54,742 nucleotides of DNA from a bacterium (lineage in GTDB: Bacteria > CLD3 > SB21): positions 1 to 54,742 of the forward strand of contig WBUR01000028.1 in assembly GCA_008933615.1 (NCBI GenBank), written 5' to 3'. A model generated the notes under the pieces. The model saw only the letters and a program-made list of their open reading frames with translations. It was not told the DNA's origin and ran no database searches. This document shows positions 52,736-54,742 of the stretch, one piece after another; positions within the stretch are counted from its first letter, which is position 1, and every line of letters starts with the position of its first letter. A program made the translations under genes and the position numbers.

Positions 52736-53281
52736 ATGGTAAAGAGAACATTATTGGCGCTGGGCCTAGCAGCATTCGTATTAATCGGCTGCGGCGGTCC
52801 TCCAAAAGAAGACATCGAAAAAGCCGGCAAAGCTAAAGTTGCTGCCGATGCTGCGAAAGCCGCTGATTACGCAAAAGAGAACTATGATGCTGCTGCCAAG
52901 TCGATGAACGATGGCGCCGAAGCCGTCAAGAAGAGCGAGTGGGAAAAAGCCAAAAAAGCTTATATGGACGCCACTGCTAAATTCACAGCCGCTGCTGCTG
53001 AAGCTCCTGCCAAAATGGAAGAAATGAAGACGGCCGCTACTGCTAAAGTTGACGAACTGAAGAAGATGATGGAAGCTACCGGTAAAGACAAAATGGTTAT
53101 GGCTGCAATGAGAGGTAAAGACAAAGCCAAATTTCAGGCGATGACCAAAGAAGCCGGCGATATGATCACTGAAGGCGAAGGTATGATCGCTGAGAACGCA
53201 ATGGGCGCTATGGAAAAACTGACTGCTGCCGCTGCGAAGTTAGATGAAATCAAGATGATGGCGAATCCCGGTAAGAAGTAA
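52736..53281 (+). CDS. Small Ala/Lys-rich helical lipoprotein
   Basis: A 181-residue lipoprotein (LIGC, Cys19) whose mature part is almost only Ala, Lys, Glu, Met and Asp, predicted to be two or three long amphipathic helices (AADYAKENYDAAAKSMNDGAEAV). It resembles DUF4398-type and other Lpp-like helical lipoproteins, but no family can be assigned. The start is ATG 52736, seven bases after GGAG; an ATG two codons before is too close to the site. A strong ribosome site and terminator suggest an abundant protein transcribed alone. Confidence 0.75.
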   Translation: MVKRTLLALGLAAFVLIGCGGPPKEDIEKAGKAKVAADAAKAADYAKENYDAAAKSMNDGAEAVKKSEWEKAKKAYMDATAKFTAAAAEAPAKMEEMKTAATAKVDELKKMMEATGKDKMVMAAMRGKDKAKFQAMTKEAGDMITEGEGMIAENAMGAMEKLTAAAAKLDEIKMMANPGKK

Positions 53282-53300
53282 TCTGATTTAATTTTTATTA

Positions 53301-53342
53301 AAAAACCCCCGTGAGCCAGTGGCATGCGGGGGTTTTTGTTTT
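53301..53342. terminator. Strong rho-independent terminator, usable both ways
   Basis: AAAAACCCCCG (53301-53311) and CGGGGGTTTTT (53327-53337) form a perfect 11-bp stem with a 15-base loop. T- and A-runs flank it, so it can stop the helical lipoprotein gene from the left and the convergent coaA gene from the right. Confidence 0.95.
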
Positions 53343-53369
53343 TTACACTGCTGGAAACATTTCTTAGAT

Positions 53370-54353
53370 TTACAATTTTCTAAGTTTCACGTATTCTACT
53401 CTGTGATTATGGCCTTTTTTCAGAATGAGCTGCGCGCGGTTGCGTGTCGGCAGAATGTTTTCCCGTAGATTGAGCCCGTTAATCTCTGTCCATATTTTTC
53501 GGGCAAGGAGCCTTGACCCTGCGACAGACAGTTTTGAGAACCGGTGAAAATACGACGCACTATCGCGAAAGATCGTTCGTCTGAGGGTCAGAAAGCGGTC
53601 AATGTACCAACGGATAATATCTTTTTCCTCTGCATCCACGTAAATCGAAAAATCAAAAAAATCTGATAAAAAAACCTGCGGTTTGTGCCGTCGTTTTACG
53701 CCATTACTTTGGAGTACATTAAGCCCTTCGATTATCATAATATCAGGCTGACGGATGGTTTGCATTTTTGCAGGTATAATATCATACGTGACATGGGAAT
53801 ACATGGGAGCGGTCACTTCGGCGCATCCGGATTTTACGTCCGCAACAAACTGTATCAGCCTTTTCTGGTCATAACTCTCCGGGAATCCCTTTCGGTTCAT
53901 GATACCCTTTTTATCTAAAGTACGATTGGGGTACAAAAACCCATCCGTTGTTACAAGATCGACTTTGGGATGATGAGGCCACCTGGCCAAAAGCGCCTGT
54001 AGAATGCGCCCCGCCGTGCTTTTACCGACAGCAACGCTTCCGGCAATCCCGATCACGTAAGGAACTTTTGCAGAACGGTTGGAAATAAATGTGTCAGTGA
54101 CTTTATATAACTCCTGGGAAGCGGCGACGTAAAGATTGAGCAGGCGTGAAAGGGGTAAATAGATATCGACCACCTCTTTCAATGAAACTTTTTCATTGAT
54201 ACCGTGAAGTTCGCTCAAGTCGGCTTCAGATAATGTCATCGGGGTGTTTGCGCGGAGTTTAGCCCACGCGCTTCTGGAAAACTGCTGATAGGGAGAAAAT
54301 TGTTTGTCAGAAGGAGTTCGTCTGGTCATATTAGGCTTCCCGTATGTGGGCAT
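53370..54353 (-). CDS. coaA: Type I pantothenate kinase (CoaA)
   Basis: A 327-residue kinase for the first step of coenzyme A synthesis. Walker [15 protein letters not shown] and the [19 protein letters not shown] and [10 protein letters not shown] motifs are typical of the PanK-I family. The protein begins with a basic stretch of about 20 residues ([13 protein letters not shown]); an internal ATG at 54329 is an alternative start. No other CoA genes are adjacent. It converges on the lipoprotein terminator. Confidence 0.95.
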   Translation of the reverse strand: MPTYGKPNMTRRTPSDKQFSPYQQFSRSAWAKLRANTPMTLSEADLSELHGINEKVSLKEVVDIYLPLSRLLNLYVAASQELYKVTDTFISNRSAKVPYVIGIAGSVAVGKSTAGRILQALLARWPHHPKVDLVTTDGFLYPNRTLDKKGIMNRKGFPESYDQKRLIQFVADVKSGCAEVTAPMYSHVTYDIIPAKMQTIRQPDIMIIEGLNVLQSNGVKRRHKPQVFLSDFFDFSIYVDAEEKDIIRWYIDRFLTLRRTIFRDSASYFHRFSKLSVAGSRLLARKIWTEINGLNLRENILPTRNRAQLILKKGHNHRVEYVKLRKL

Positions 54354-54509
54354 AGTATAACCGGATGACGATTGACTTTCAAGTGAATATTTACCCGATC
54401 AAAATTCGATTGTGATTTCTAATGAAAATACATTATATTTTTTTCAAGTAGTTGAATAATTGGATCCGCTTAGCTCCGCTCTCAGTACATTCAAAAAAAC
54501 CGAGATTGC

Positions 54510-54742
54510 ATGTTTAGCCAAAAACCGCTTCATACATATGCTGAACTCATATTACTTTTTTTTGTATTTGTCCCCGGGCAATTATTCGGGCAAGTGAACA
54601 CAGAAAAATTGAGAAATTACGAAGCACAAAAGGGATTTCAGAATACCGCCGGACTCGGATTTGGATTTTTAGCCGGTAACTCCGAACAATATCGTGTTGC
54701 CGCTAATTATCGTTTGGATTGGCTGACGACCAATTATTATTC
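54510..54742 (+). CDS. Start of a DUF481-like outer-membrane protein (cut by window edge)
   Basis: 77 codons are visible from ATG 54510 before the window ends. The first 28 residues (ELILLFFVFVPGQLFGQ) form a signal peptide. The mature part reads VNTEKLRNYEAQKGF, then GLGFGFLAGNSEQYR, then alternating strand residues (AANYRLDWL), as at the N-terminus of DUF481 outer-membrane barrels. No ribosome site is obvious. The stop and most of the barrel lie beyond the window, so the call is tentative. Confidence 0.55.
   Translation, partial: MFSQKPLHTYAELILLFFVFVPGQLFGQVNTEKLRNYEAQKGFQNTAGLGFGFLAGNSEQYRVAANYRLDWLTTNYY

Overview
The window looks like chromosomal DNA of a Gram-negative bacterium of the FCB (Fibrobacteres-Chlorobi-Bacteroidetes) type, probably outside the core Bacteroidota (KSB1/Calditrichota/Ignavibacteria-like). 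This placement is an inference. It rests on many signal-peptide and lipobox proteins, TPR lipoproteins, an HPr kinase without visible PTS partners, sigma-54 response regulators, clear AGGAGG-type ribosome binding sites, and palindromic intergenic repeats with a GAGCGRAGTCGAA core or a CATTCTGAAAGAATC-type core. There are no rRNA, tRNA or CRISPR loci.

Layout. 1-954: end of a Fic gene (mobile mystery protein B type) and an SRPBCC protein. 1094-6790, minus strand: htpG, a GAF-PAS sensor, two DoxX genes and an exported amidase. 6966-13016, plus strand: ychF, aroB, a Lon-N protein, murJ and a sigma-54 regulator. 13256-15088: glmS on the minus strand. 15424-28008, plus strand: rel, an MBL hydrolase, a TPR lipoprotein, rlpA-like, xerC, hpf, a Ser/Thr kinase, rlmD, a second sigma-54 regulator and rluE. 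28003-35730, minus strand: a di-heme cytochrome, a ZIP transporter, an MlaD-like protein, hprK, uvrA and a TPR protein. 35895-36124: a 21-bp minisatellite, followed by an outer-membrane barrel gene. 37213-47564: accessory envelope locus. 47903-54742: hemW, a HEAT-cyclophilin lipoprotein, thiolase, a helical lipoprotein, coaA and the start of a DUF481-like gene.

The most interesting region is 37213-47564, all on the minus strand. Seven consecutive exported proteins carry about nine LPP20-like domains, two of them fused to CsgG/LpoB-like domains and one with a probable C-terminal domain of that kind. The row ends with a secreted TPR-CHAT protease that keeps its His/Cys dyad. Two adjacent CsgG-LPP20 genes share a 709-bp block with only six mismatches, while the rest of their LPP20 domains is diverged. 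I read this as an actively duplicating, cell-surface or periplasmic, multi-subunit envelope system, formally like the FlgO/FlgP/FlgT outer-membrane parts but with no flagellar genes here. Its function is unknown.

Most other genes are housekeeping: cell wall (murJ, glmS, rlpA), stringent response and ribosome hibernation (rel, hpf), rRNA modification (rlmD, rluE), DNA repair and recombination (uvrA, xerC), cofactors (coaA, hemW, aroB) and chaperones (htpG). Start codons were set from visible Shine-Dalgarno sites and signal peptides, so several genes are shorter than their longest open frame.
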